Shown one piece after another: positions 18,310-25,832 of a stretch of DNA of 64,000 nt. Made by a program: the position numbers and the translations under genes. Below the pieces are notes generated by a model, which was given only the letters and a program-made list of their open reading frames with translations, ran no database searches and was not told the DNA's origin. The first letter of the stretch is position 1. The number at the start of each line of letters is the position of its first letter. The DNA is from JAJTGZ01 sp964403525 (lineage in GTDB: Bacteria; Planctomycetota; Phycisphaerae; Phycisphaerales; UBA1924), in the NCBI GenBank assembly GCA_964403525.1, contig CAYOGE010000001.1, positions 62,001 through 126,000 of the forward strand. The letters are read 5' to 3'.

Positions 18310-18659
18310 CGATACAGGCACCGGGCAGGGCGAGGGTTTCTCCTTTGTGCGCGGGCTGTCGGTTGGGTTGTCCACGGGTCGTGCACGCGGTGTGGATGGG
18401 CGCTCGGCGCGTGTCGGTGGAACCGGCGGACCTGGCAGCGATCGGCGCGCAGAACCGACAGGCACGCAGAACCGACAGCGGCTGCCGCGCGGCGGTACAC
18501 CGCGGATTCACACTGGTCGTTTCGCGCTGCGCAGCAGGAATCGCCGAGCGCTGCGGCGTGTTGAGCCGGGTTGTGCACAACCCGACACCCCCTTCTACTA
18601 CCACCACCAGCTATCTCTCTTCTTCTAAGAGGAAGACCAAGAGCGGAGCGCGCGGGGCA
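18310..18659. other. 350-base convergent intergenic region with palindrome and tandem repeat
   Basis: No gene is supported here between the ends of lysS and mutM. The region holds a perfect 18-bp palindrome (CGGGTTGTGCACAACCCG, 18567-18584), a 14-base direct repeat CGCAGAACCGACAG at 18448-18461 and 18465-18478 (period 17), two DnaA-box-like nonamers (TTGTCCACG at 18368-18376; TGTGGATGG at 18391-18399) and a weak hairpin near 18617-18635. Confidence 0.6.
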
Positions 18660-19475
18660 TCAGCGAGTCTGACAGGTCGAGCAGGCGACGGTCGTGCGCT
18701 GCCCCAGGACGAAGCCGCGGAGGGTTTTGGCGCAGACGGTGCACGGGAGGCCTGCGCGGCCGTAGACGCGGTGCAGGGTCGCGTAGGAGCCCGCCTGACC
18801 GTCGGCGTCGAGGTAGTCTCGCAGGGTTGAGCCACGGGCTGCGACGGCGGTGGTGAGCACCTGCCTGATCGAGTGTGCGAGGCGCTCGATGCGGGAGCGG
18901 GAGAGACGGTGGCAGAGAGCCTTGGGGTGAATACCCGCCACGAACAGGGCCTCGTCGGCATAAATGTTGCCGACGCCGGCAACGGCCCGCTGGTCAAGGA
19001 GCGCGGGCTTGATCGCGCGTGACGAGGTGTGGAGTGTGTGCCAGAGCTGGTCGCCGGTGATGAGCAGCCCGTCGGGGCCGAGGTGTTGCCAGGCTTGGTC
19101 AAGGTGTGCGGGTGATGCGAGAGTTGTGAGCCCGCCGAACCGCCGCGGGTCTCGGAAGAGAATGGCGATAGATGATGGGTGGATTGTCCACAGCGCGTGC
19201 ACGTGCGTGGGGAGCGGGCGGTCGGCCGGCGCGGCGAGCACCTGGCCGGACATTCCCAGCTGCACGATTACCGCGCGGCCGGAGGTTGCGACGACGGCGA
19301 GCTGCTTGCCCCTGCGTTCGATGCGGTCGATCGTTTCGCCCTGGAGCAGGTCGGCCGGACCGCGGGCACCGGTGACGAAGTCGCGGCGGATGAGCCGCGC
19401 GCGGGCGATCGTGCGTCCGAGCAGGTGGGGCGCGAGCGACCGGCGGACGGTTTCGACCTCGGGGAGTTCGGGCAT
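18660..19475 (-). CDS. mutM: Formamidopyrimidine-DNA glycosylase
   Basis: MutM (Fpg) removes 8-oxoguanine and formamidopyrimidines from DNA and nicks the abasic site. The mature N terminus is PELPEVETVRRSL, with catalytic Pro-2 and Glu-3. The helix-two-turn-helix region includes the sequence AVAGVGNIYADEALF near residue 165, and the C terminus carries the zinc finger CTVCAKTL...ACSTCQ, ending in a Gly/Gln-rich tip close to the family consensus. The 271-residue length is canonical. The open frame runs to 19694, but only the ATG at 19475 gives the invariant N terminus. TACGCT lies 11 bases upstream. Confidence 0.95.
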   Translation of the reverse strand: MPELPEVETVRRSLAPHLLGRTIARARLIRRDFVTGARGPADLLQGETIDRIERRGKQLAVVATSGRAVIVQLGMSGQVLAAPADRPLPTHVHALWTIHPSSIAILFRDPRRFGGLTTLASPAHLDQAWQHLGPDGLLITGDQLWHTLHTSSRAIKPALLDQRAVAGVGNIYADEALFVAGIHPKALCHRLSRSRIERLAHSIRQVLTTAVAARGSTLRDYLDADGQAGSYATLHRVYGRAGLPCTVCAKTLRGFVLGQRTTVACSTCQTR

Positions 19476-19505
19476 GCGGGTGGGCGAGCGTAGCGGCTGG
19501 AACGA

Positions 19506-19535
19506 AAGCGGCCGGCGCGTGTGCGCCGGCCGCTT
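19506..19535 (-). terminator. Terminator hairpin
   Basis: AAGCGGCCGGCG and CGCCGGCCGCTT form a perfect 12-bp stem with a 6-base loop. It lies 28 bases past the stop of the minus-strand gene ending at 19564 and before mutM, so it separates the two. Confidence 0.6.
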
Positions 19536-19563
19536 GCTTGGATTCGTGTGGAAAGGCGGTGGA

Positions 19564-19968
19564 TCAGGCGACGGTGTACTTGCCGCGGGCGACGCGCTTG
19601 AAGCCGTTTTTCTTGGCCATGAGCGCGGCGTTGACGATGGTGCGGAAGTTGGGTGAGTTGGTCTTGTAGCCGAGCTTCTGGACGGCTTCGGCAACCTCGG
19701 TGACGCCCATGGTGTTGTTGGTCAGGGCGCGTTTGAGGTAGTCGGCGAGGGTGGCGTTGTTGGCGCCGCGCCCGCTGCGCGTGCCGCCGGTGGTGCCGCC
19801 GAGGGCGGCGATCATCGCGTCGAGGCGGTCGACCTTGGCCATCGCCTTGTCGCGCCTGCGCTGCAGCGCGGGGAGAGAGCGGCGGCGCCGGTTGATCTCA
19901 CGGTTGAGCTCTGCGATCGAAAGATTTGCGACTGAACCTGCAACTCGTTTGGCCATTGTGACACCCAT
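19564..19968 (-). CDS. Small coiled-coil/winged-helix-like basic protein
   Basis: A 134-residue, strongly basic protein that I do not recognise by family. Residues 18-58 form a coiled coil (IAELNREINRRRRSLPALQRRRDKAM); a Gly/Thr-rich hinge follows, then residues 75-134 (TLADYLKRALTNNTMGVTEV...FRTIVNAALMAKKNGFKRVARGKYTV) resemble a compact winged helix of the HB1/ASXL-like type. DNA binding is plausible from charge and fold impression. It is a single gene with its own promoter (20056-20084) and terminator. ATG 19956 (MAKRVAG) is an alternative start. Confidence 0.75.
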   Translation of the reverse strand: MGVTMAKRVAGSVANLSIAELNREINRRRRSLPALQRRRDKAMAKVDRLDAMIAALGGTTGGTRSGRGANNATLADYLKRALTNNTMGVTEVAEAVQKLGYKTNSPNFRTIVNAALMAKKNGFKRVARGKYTVA

Positions 19969-20055
19969 CGTTGTACGTTCGCGGGCGCAATCCAGAGGCC
20001 CGCAATCTGTTCAAACACTTTCCGGCGCGCACCTGCGCACCGGGCACTCGTTTGC

Positions 20056-20084
20056 ATGATAGATTGAAGTAACAAACCAATCAA
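20056..20084 (-). promoter_or_regulatory. Promoter of the small basic protein gene
   Basis: On the minus strand, TTGATT (20079-20084) and TATCAT (20056-20061) are 17 bases apart, predicting a start near 20049 and a leader of about 80 bases. Confidence 0.55.
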
Positions 20085-20187
20085 TGATGTTCTCGGCATT
20101 CACCCGAAAGGGCGGTGTGGCACACAAGACCCAAACACCGCCGTTCGCTCCGTGAGCGGAGTCTCACCCGCTCTGCATCGGGCGTGC

Positions 20188-20217
20188 TTGCGCGGGGCGG
20201 TGCCGGCGCGATAGAGT
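20188..20217 (+). promoter_or_regulatory. Candidate tRNA-Leu promoter
   Basis: TTGCGC (20188-20193) and TAGAGT (20212-20217) with an 18-base spacer predict transcription starting about at 20224, just ahead of the tRNA. Confidence 0.4.
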
Positions 20218-20226
20218 TAGGCGTTC

Positions 20227-20310
20227 GCGGGCGTGGCGAAATTGGCAGACGCACGAGATTTAGGTTCTCGTGGGCGAAAGCCCGTGCAGGTTCAAGTCCT
20301 GTCGCCCGCA
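20227..20310 (+). tRNA. tRNA-Leu (UAG anticodon)
   Basis: An 84-base class II tRNA. The acceptor stem is GCGGGCG/CGCCCGC. The D arm contains AAATTGGCAGACGC. The anticodon stem CGAGA/TCTCG encloses loop TTTAGGT with anticodon TAG, reading CUN leucine codons. The extra arm TGGGCGAAAGCCCGT is long, as expected for leucine. The T arm GCAGG-TTCAAGT-CCTGT is standard. The discriminator base is A, and CCA is not encoded. The gene stands alone, ending 13 bases before the 3' end of the convergent kinase gene. Confidence 0.95.
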
Positions 20311-20323
20311 TTGGTCGGCGTGT

Positions 20324-22048
20324 TCAGTGCGCGGCGCGCCAGGGGGCGTCGTGGCGCTGACGGGTGTCGGCGGTTGCGCTGGGGTCGATCGCGGCGGCAG
20401 GGTCGACCGGGAGCACCACGCTGAAGGTGGCCCCCTTGCCGGGGGTGCTGGTCAGCAGCACCTTGCCCTCGTGGCTCTCGATGATCCGGCGGGTCACCGC
20501 GAGGCCAAGACCGGTGCCGCGGAGACCCTTGGTGGTGAAGAACGGCTCGAAGATCCGTCGCTGCAGGTCGGGCGGAACGCCGGGCCCGTTGTCGATGATG
20601 TCGACCTTGAACTGCCCTTTGCCGCTGGGTCGTTCAGGGACTTCGGGGATGAACTTGGCCCGGACGGTGACGACACCGGTCTTTGCTTCGACCGCTTCGA
20701 CGGCGTTTGAGATCAGGTTCATCAGGGCCTGGTGAACCTGGGCGGCGTCGATCGGGACGGGCGGGGTGTCGGGGTCGACGTCGACGATGAGCGCAACGCC
20801 GCGGAGCTTGCACTGGTCTGCCAGGAGCGAGGCGCAGTCTTCCAGGAGTGGTTGGACCTTGGTGAGCTCGATTTCGAGCGTGCGCGGGCGCGAGAAGGCG
20901 AGCATGTTGAGGGTGAGGGAGATGATGCGGTCGAGGTTGCGTTTGAGGATGGGCCAGCCGCCGCGCGAGACCTTCAGGTCGTCCTTGCGGAGGCCCATCT
21001 CGACGACGTCGGCCCCGCCGCGGAGGCCCTGGAGGATGTTCTTGATCGAGTGGGAGAGGCTGGCGACGGTCTGGCCGATCGCGGCGAGTCGCTCGGTCTG
21101 GAGCTTCTGGGAGAGGAGCTCAAGGTGAGAGAGGGCGAGCCCGGTCTGCTGGCCGATGGCGGTCATGAGGGCGAGCTGGTCTGCGCTGAAGGCGCCGGCG
21201 CCGATGGATGAGTCTGCGTAGATGGCGCCGAAGGTGCGCCCGGCGGAGCGTACGGGCACGCACATGGCGCTGCGTATGGCCAGGCGCTGGACGGAGTCGC
21301 CCTTGCGGAAGCGCTCGTCGCTCATGGCGTTGCTGGCGAGGATGCCCTCGCCCTTGTCGAGCACGTGCTGGAGGATGGTCCGCGAGACGTCGATCGGCTG
21401 CTGCTTGCCGGGGGGTGACTTGGCGGCGAACCGGACGACCGCCGGCGCCGGTCCGTCGCCCTCGTCGATGAGGAAGACGGCGCGCTCGGGCTTGAGCTCG
21501 CTGAAGATGAGGTCGAAGATCCCTTCGAAGAGGCGCTCGCGCTCGGGGAGCGTGCTGACGAGCGTGGTGAGGCGGTAGAGCACGCGGAGGTGCGAGTTTG
21601 CGCCGCCGGAGATGGTGGCGCCAAGGGCCGTTCCCGCGCGTGTGTCGCCGTCGAGGGCGAGGATGACCGAGTCCTCAGACGAGAGGGCGCGCTCGATCGA
21701 GGTGTCGACCTGATCGTCGCGGAGCATGCGGACCTGCGGGTCGATCCGTCGGACGGTCCGTCCGAAGGTGAACAGCGTCATCCCCGCGCGGATCTGGTCG
21801 CCCGGCTTGAGCTTGACGCGGGCGTTTGGCTCGATGCGGATCCCGTTGACCAGGGTCGCGTTCTGGCTGCCCAGGTCGCGGAGGTACCAGTCGCCCTTGT
21901 CGGGCGTCAGTTCGGCGTGGCGGCGGCTGACGGTGCCGTCGCTGAGGGGGAGGCTCTCAGACGACCGGCCGATCATCTGGGGCTCGTTGTCTGGGAGCTC
22001 GAAGGTCCGCCCTTTGTCGGGTCCCTGGATGACGGTGAGCACCAGCAC
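20324..22048 (-). CDS. FHA-GAF sensor histidine kinase
   Basis: A soluble 574-residue kinase. An FHA domain (about 1-95, with GRSSESLPLSDGTVSRRHAE) would bind phosphothreonine. A GAF domain (about 150-310, CVPVRSAGRTFGAIYADS) would sense a small molecule. Then come the phosphoacceptor H-box SLSHSIKNILQGL and a catalytic ATPase domain with N-box NLISNAVEAVE, DNGPGVP and RGTGLGLAVTRRI. No membrane segment or receiver is present, so it would phosphorylate a separate regulator. The frame is open to 22237 but overlaps the divergent gene; GTG 22048 lies six bases after a TACCGT box and begins the FHA fold exactly, so it is chosen. Confidence 0.9.
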   Translation of the reverse strand: MLVLTVIQGPDKGRTFELPDNEPQMIGRSSESLPLSDGTVSRRHAELTPDKGDWYLRDLGSQNATLVNGIRIEPNARVKLKPGDQIRAGMTLFTFGRTVRRIDPQVRMLRDDQVDTSIERALSSEDSVILALDGDTRAGTALGATISGGANSHLRVLYRLTTLVSTLPERERLFEGIFDLIFSELKPERAVFLIDEGDGPAPAVVRFAAKSPPGKQQPIDVSRTILQHVLDKGEGILASNAMSDERFRKGDSVQRLAIRSAMCVPVRSAGRTFGAIYADSSIGAGAFSADQLALMTAIGQQTGLALSHLELLSQKLQTERLAAIGQTVASLSHSIKNILQGLRGGADVVEMGLRKDDLKVSRGGWPILKRNLDRIISLTLNMLAFSRPRTLEIELTKVQPLLEDCASLLADQCKLRGVALIVDVDPDTPPVPIDAAQVHQALMNLISNAVEAVEAKTGVVTVRAKFIPEVPERPSGKGQFKVDIIDNGPGVPPDLQRRIFEPFFTTKGLRGTGLGLAVTRRIIESHEGKVLLTSTPGKGATFSVVLPVDPAAAIDPSATADTRQRHDAPWRAAH

Positions 22049-22054
22049 GCGGGT

Positions 22055-22064
22055 ACGGTACGAT
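22055..22064. promoter_or_regulatory. Overlapping divergent -10 boxes
   Basis: TACCGT on the minus strand (22055-22060) and TACGAT on the plus strand (22059-22064) share two bases in a 24-base intergenic region (22049-22072). They lie 6 and 8 bases before GTG 22048 and ATG 22073 respectively. Confidence 0.5.
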
Positions 22065-22072
22065 GCCCGACT

Positions 22073-22546
22073 ATGGACCGTTCCGTAATTGACCGTTATG
22101 AGGCGCAGGCCCACGACCTGAAGCACTGGGTCCGCGGGCTGACCGACGCGGAGCTTGACGGGTTCCCCGTCCCGGGGACCTGGAGCGTTCGGCAGCTGGT
22201 TGTGCACATGTACGACAGCGACCTGATCGCGACGCACCGGATGCGCCGGATCGCCGCGGAGGACCGGCCGCTGCTTGTGAACTACGACGAGACCGCCTTT
22301 TCAAAGGTCGCGGCGATCAACGCGGGGAGCGTGGAGGACGTGGGCGAGCTGTTCGCGATCAACCGGCGCTGGACGGCCGATTTTCTGCGGGCGCTGCCCG
22401 ACGCGGCGTTTGAGCGTGCGGGCGTGCACTCGCGGCGCGGGCTGGTGACGATCGCGCAGATGGTGGGGATGTACGTCCAGCACGTGGAGGGTCACCGGGT
22501 GTTCCTGCTGGCCAAGCGTGAGAAGCTGGGCAAGCCGTTGGCCTGA
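22073..22546 (+). CDS. DinB/YfiT-like four-helix-bundle protein
   Basis: A 157-residue helical protein resembling the DinB/YfiT metal-binding four-helix bundle. Candidate metal ligands are the His in QLVVHMYDSDLIATH (near residue 45), and the pair YVQHVEGHRVF near 138-142. The characteristic WSVRQLVVHM segment matches the family pattern. Members include thiol transferases and many uncharacterised proteins; no substrate can be named. ATG 22073 is eight bases after TACGAT and has no ribosome-binding site. The longer frame from 21590 lies antisense to the kinase. Confidence 0.8.
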   Translation: MDRSVIDRYEAQAHDLKHWVRGLTDAELDGFPVPGTWSVRQLVVHMYDSDLIATHRMRRIAAEDRPLLVNYDETAFSKVAAINAGSVEDVGELFAINRRWTADFLRALPDAAFERAGVHSRRGLVTIAQMVGMYVQHVEGHRVFLLAKREKLGKPLA

Positions 22547-22584
22547 ACGGCGGCGTGACCGGGGGCCGAGTGGAGGATTCAGCG

Positions 22585-23664
22585 ATGGCCAAGCGGACGG
22601 AAACCGGCGGCGCGGGACAGGGTGTTCCGACGGTGCTGCTCACGACGGGCCCGGAGCGGTTCCTGGCGCTGGCGGAGACCGAGCGTGTGCGCGAGCGGAT
22701 GGCGGCGCTGCACGGCGAGGTGGCGACGTTTGTTTTCGACGGGGCGTCGTGCTCGGCGGCGGACGTGCTCGACGAGCTGCGTTCGCTGGGCCTGATGGCG
22801 CCGGCGAAGATCGTGATCGTTGAGAACGCCGAGCAGCTGCTGAAGGAGAAAGAGGAGGAGGACGAAAAGGCGGCGCCGCGGGGCGTGGCCCGAAAGACCG
22901 CGCGCGAGGTGATGACCGAGTACGCCGCGCAGCCCGAGCGGGCCAGCGTGCTGGTGCTGCGCGCCGGGGGGAAGTGGAACAAGGGGAAGCTCGACGCGGC
23001 GATCGTTGAAGGGGGCGGCGCGGTTGTGGACTGCCAGCCGCCGGGCCCGGCGGAGGCCGAGCGCTGGTGCGTGGCTCGGGCGAAGTCTCACGGGGCTTCG
23101 ATCGACCAGGCGGGGGCGAGGCTGCTGGTTGAGAACATCGGATGCGAGCTCGGCCGGCTCGACAGCGAGCTTGAGAAGCTCTCGATCGCGGCGGCCGGGA
23201 GCGGCGGGGAGCGGATCACCGCGGAGCTGGTGTCGGGGATGGTCGGCTTTTCACGCGAAGAAGAGAGCATCTTCGCGCTCCAGAGGTACCTGCTGCAGGG
23301 GGACCCGGAGGTGGCCCTGCGCCAGGTGCGGCAGATGATCGAGGTGTCGCGCGAGACGCCCGCTGCGCTGATGGTGGCGATGCTGGACCTTGCACGCAAG
23401 CTCGACGGCGCGGCCCGCGGGCTGGCGGCGCGCGAGAGCGAGGGTGCGATCGGGGCGCGCTTGAAGCTGTGGGGGAACAGCCAGTCGGCGATGATGGCCG
23501 CCGGCCGGCGGGTGCGCCCGGCGGAGACGGCGGCGCTGCTGGGCGCGGCGGTGGAGGGCGACGCGCGCATCAAGAGCGGGCGGGGCGAGCCGGAGCACAT
23601 CGTCGAGGCGCTGGCGATCCGCTTTACTGAACTTGCTGGCCGGGCGGGCGCCGGGGCGCGCTAG
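22585..23664 (+). CDS. holA: DNA polymerase III delta subunit
   Basis: HolA is the clamp-loader subunit that opens the sliding clamp. The 359-residue protein has an N-terminal AAA+-like fold without a functional Walker A (VLLTTGPERFLALAETERV), followed by AEQLLKEK, a helical lid region with GCELGRLDSELEKLSI, and the C-terminal collar domain with REEESIFALQRYLLQGDPEVAL and a RLGNSQSAMM-like helix. This architecture is that of HolA rather than HolB. GGAGG (22572-22576) lies eight bases before the ATG. The gene's TAG stop shares CTAG with the stop of the convergent next gene. Confidence 0.85.
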   Translation: MAKRTETGGAGQGVPTVLLTTGPERFLALAETERVRERMAALHGEVATFVFDGASCSAADVLDELRSLGLMAPAKIVIVENAEQLLKEKEEEDEKAAPRGVARKTAREVMTEYAAQPERASVLVLRAGGKWNKGKLDAAIVEGGGAVVDCQPPGPAEAERWCVARAKSHGASIDQAGARLLVENIGCELGRLDSELEKLSIAAAGSGGERITAELVSGMVGFSREEESIFALQRYLLQGDPEVALRQVRQMIEVSRETPAALMVAMLDLARKLDGAARGLAARESEGAIGARLKLWGNSQSAMMAAGRRVRPAETAALLGAAVEGDARIKSGRGEPEHIVEALAIRFTELAGRAGAGAR

Positions 23665-25832
23665 CGCAGCGAGTGCTCGACCATGTCGATGCGCTCGGCC
23701 GCTTCGGGTGTGCCGAGCGACGGATCGATCGAGCGCAGGTGCGCTGCGCGGAGGCGGATCTGCTCGGCGCGGCGGCCGCCCGCGTTGTCGGCCGCGAGGA
23801 TCTCGAGCATGTCGGCCCAGGCGATGAAGAACTCGGGCGGGCACTTGGGGGCGTTCTCGAGCATGTCGACGAGGGAGCGGAGGGTGACGAAGGCGGCGGC
23901 GGGGTCGCCGCTGGTGCGCTGCGCCCGCGCCTTGCGGATGACCAGCAGCATGGGGCTCATCGGCGGCGGTTCGGTCGCGAGCAGCAGGTCGTACTGGGTG
24001 ACGGCGCGCGGGTCACCGGCCGCGGCGTAGCCGTCGGCGAGCGCGACGCGGAGAAGCGCAGCGCGTGCGCGGTCGCTCTCGCCGACCCAGGCGAGCCCCG
24101 TCTCGGCGGCAAGGACGAGCGCCTGCCCGTCTGCGATGGGAGAGGTTGAGTTGGTCACCAGCGCCCGCCCGTAGGCGATGGCCGCGTCGATGGCGGCGTC
24201 TGCGAGCTGCTTCGCCTCGGGCTCTTTCGAAGCACGCAGCGCTTCGAGGGCGTCGGCGAGTGTGGCGGGGTCAACGCGGTTGACCCGCTGGGTGCGTCCT
24301 TCGATCTCGACGTCGACCGATCCGGCCTTGCGGAGGATGGCCTTGGCGAGCTCGACGGCGCTTGCGCCCTGCTCGCCCGCGGGGAGGGAGCGTCCGGCGG
24401 AGCGGAGCGCCGCGATCCGGGCGTCGTTCGCCTCGGCGATCAGGCGCGGGTCGCGCGGGATGACGGCCTCGGCCCGGCGCACGGCCTGCGCCGCGACGGC
24501 CGGGAGGTTGCTCAGGAGCACGGCCCGGCGCGGCTCGCGCAGGCCCGCGTCGACTGCGCGTGAGGCCCGCTTGACGCCCTCGACAAGGTCGCGGGCCCTG
24601 TCGGACTCTGCGAGGGTCATCGCCGAGAAGAAGAGGGCATCGGGCAGCGAGGCGCCCAGGTCTTTGCGGTGCAGGAGCGCCTCGAGGATGATCGAGGCCA
24701 CCTCGCGGGTGCCGGGGTCTCGCGCGAGTTCTGCGGCGCCCGCGACAACGGCCCACGGGGGGAGCTCAAGCTGCGAGCCGCCGGCCTCAAGGATCGACGC
24801 GACCGTGCGCCCGATGAGGCTCTCTCGGATGGCGGCTGCGCGCTGCTGCGCGAGCAGCTCCCGGTTCTTCGCGGTGGCGGGCACGGCGGTGCGTGCGGAG
24901 CGGACGCTCTGGCCGATGGGCTCGATGAGCTGCTCGAAGGTGATCTTCCCCGGCCTTGCAACCCACAGCGCCGCCAGCGCCGCTGCGCGGGCCTCGGCGT
25001 GGCGCACGAAGAGCCCCGGCTCTGCGAGCTCGTCCTCGGTGCCGCCGCTGCGGAGGACGAACGGGGGCTGGTCCTCCCACTCCCCCGCGCGGAGGGCGAT
25101 GGTCCCGTCGCCGCGCGCGTGCGTGCCGACGCGGACCATCGCGAAGCGCACCTCGGCGGCGAGGGCCGGCGGCTGCTGGGTGTTGGGGTCGGCGCCGATG
25201 GGCCAGTCGCTGACGCTGCGCAGCAGGTCGATCGCCTCGGTGATGTCGGGCGTGGGCGTGCCGGGGAGCCCGCCGTTGATCACGTCCCGGTGGTAGAGCG
25301 CAAGCGCCAGCAGGTAGCGGCGCATGGCGGCGGGGGCGACGGCGATCGGGTCGAGGGCGCGGAGCTGCTCGATCGCGCCGGTGAGCGTTGCGGCGTTGCG
25401 CGAGGCGACGCCCGCGATGACGGTGGCGCGGGCGCGGAGCATCGGCAGGCGCAGGTTCAGCTCAGAGGCCTGGAGCTGCGCGGCGGCGGCGGGGTCGGCC
25501 GTGCGGAGGGCGGCGATTCGCCCGGTGAGCTCCATCTCGGCGCGCTGGAGGCGCTGAACGGCTTCGCCCGCGACCGCGGCGCAGCGGGAGCGTTGTGTGG
25601 CGCTTGGGAGACCAACCAGCAGGGCGCACTCGTCGCCCGAGCGGGCGAGATCTTCGACGCGGGCGTTGGCCGCCGACACCGCGTCGGGGATCGACGGAGA
25701 GGCGGCGAGCGGCACGGTGGGCTGGGCGAGCGCGGCGGTGGAGAGCGGGCCGGTCGCCGCGCAGGCGGCACCGGCGGCGGCGAGGAGTCCGATCAGCCTC
25801 CGTGGTGGGCGCTGTGCGCGGGTGGCGGTCAC
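23661..25832 (-). CDS. Secreted all-helical (TPR-like) protein of unknown function
   Basis: A 723-residue protein with a signal peptide (RLIGLLAAAGAACAATG...ALAQ). The remainder is Ala-rich and almost entirely helical, with a periodicity suggesting degenerate TPR-type repeats throughout. No enzyme motif was found. Its ATG overlaps the stop of the VWA gene by four bases (ATGA), so the two are translationally coupled and probably cooperate in the envelope. The 3' end overlaps holA by four bases at a shared CTAG. Confidence 0.75.
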   Translation of the reverse strand: MTATRAQRPPRRLIGLLAAAGAACAATGPLSTAALAQPTVPLAASPSIPDAVSAANARVEDLARSGDECALLVGLPSATQRSRCAAVAGEAVQRLQRAEMELTGRIAALRTADPAAAAQLQASELNLRLPMLRARATVIAGVASRNAATLTGAIEQLRALDPIAVAPAAMRRYLLALALYHRDVINGGLPGTPTPDITEAIDLLRSVSDWPIGADPNTQQPPALAAEVRFAMVRVGTHARGDGTIALRAGEWEDQPPFVLRSGGTEDELAEPGLFVRHAEARAAALAALWVARPGKITFEQLIEPIGQSVRSARTAVPATAKNRELLAQQRAAAIRESLIGRTVASILEAGGSQLELPPWAVVAGAAELARDPGTREVASIILEALLHRKDLGASLPDALFFSAMTLAESDRARDLVEGVKRASRAVDAGLREPRRAVLLSNLPAVAAQAVRRAEAVIPRDPRLIAEANDARIAALRSAGRSLPAGEQGASAVELAKAILRKAGSVDVEIEGRTQRVNRVDPATLADALEALRASKEPEAKQLADAAIDAAIAYGRALVTNSTSPIADGQALVLAAETGLAWVGESDRARAALLRVALADGYAAAGDPRAVTQYDLLLATEPPPMSPMLLVIRKARAQRTSGDPAAAFVTLRSLVDMLENAPKCPPEFFIAWADMLEILAADNAGGRRAEQIRLRAAHLRSIDPSLGTPEAAERIDMVEHSLR

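Noticed and set aside
18565..18586. ParB parS-type site
   Set aside because: The palindrome CGGGTTGTGCACAACCCG does not match the parS consensus TGTTTCACGTGAAACA.
18625..18645. Possible mutM terminator TCTTCTTCTAAGAGGAAGA
   Set aside because: The stem has a mismatch and a very small loop, so it is not listed as a terminator.
20081..20311. 76-residue minus-strand frame beginning MRATGLEPAR
   Set aside because: It runs antisense through the tRNA-Leu gene, a well-known source of false small proteins.
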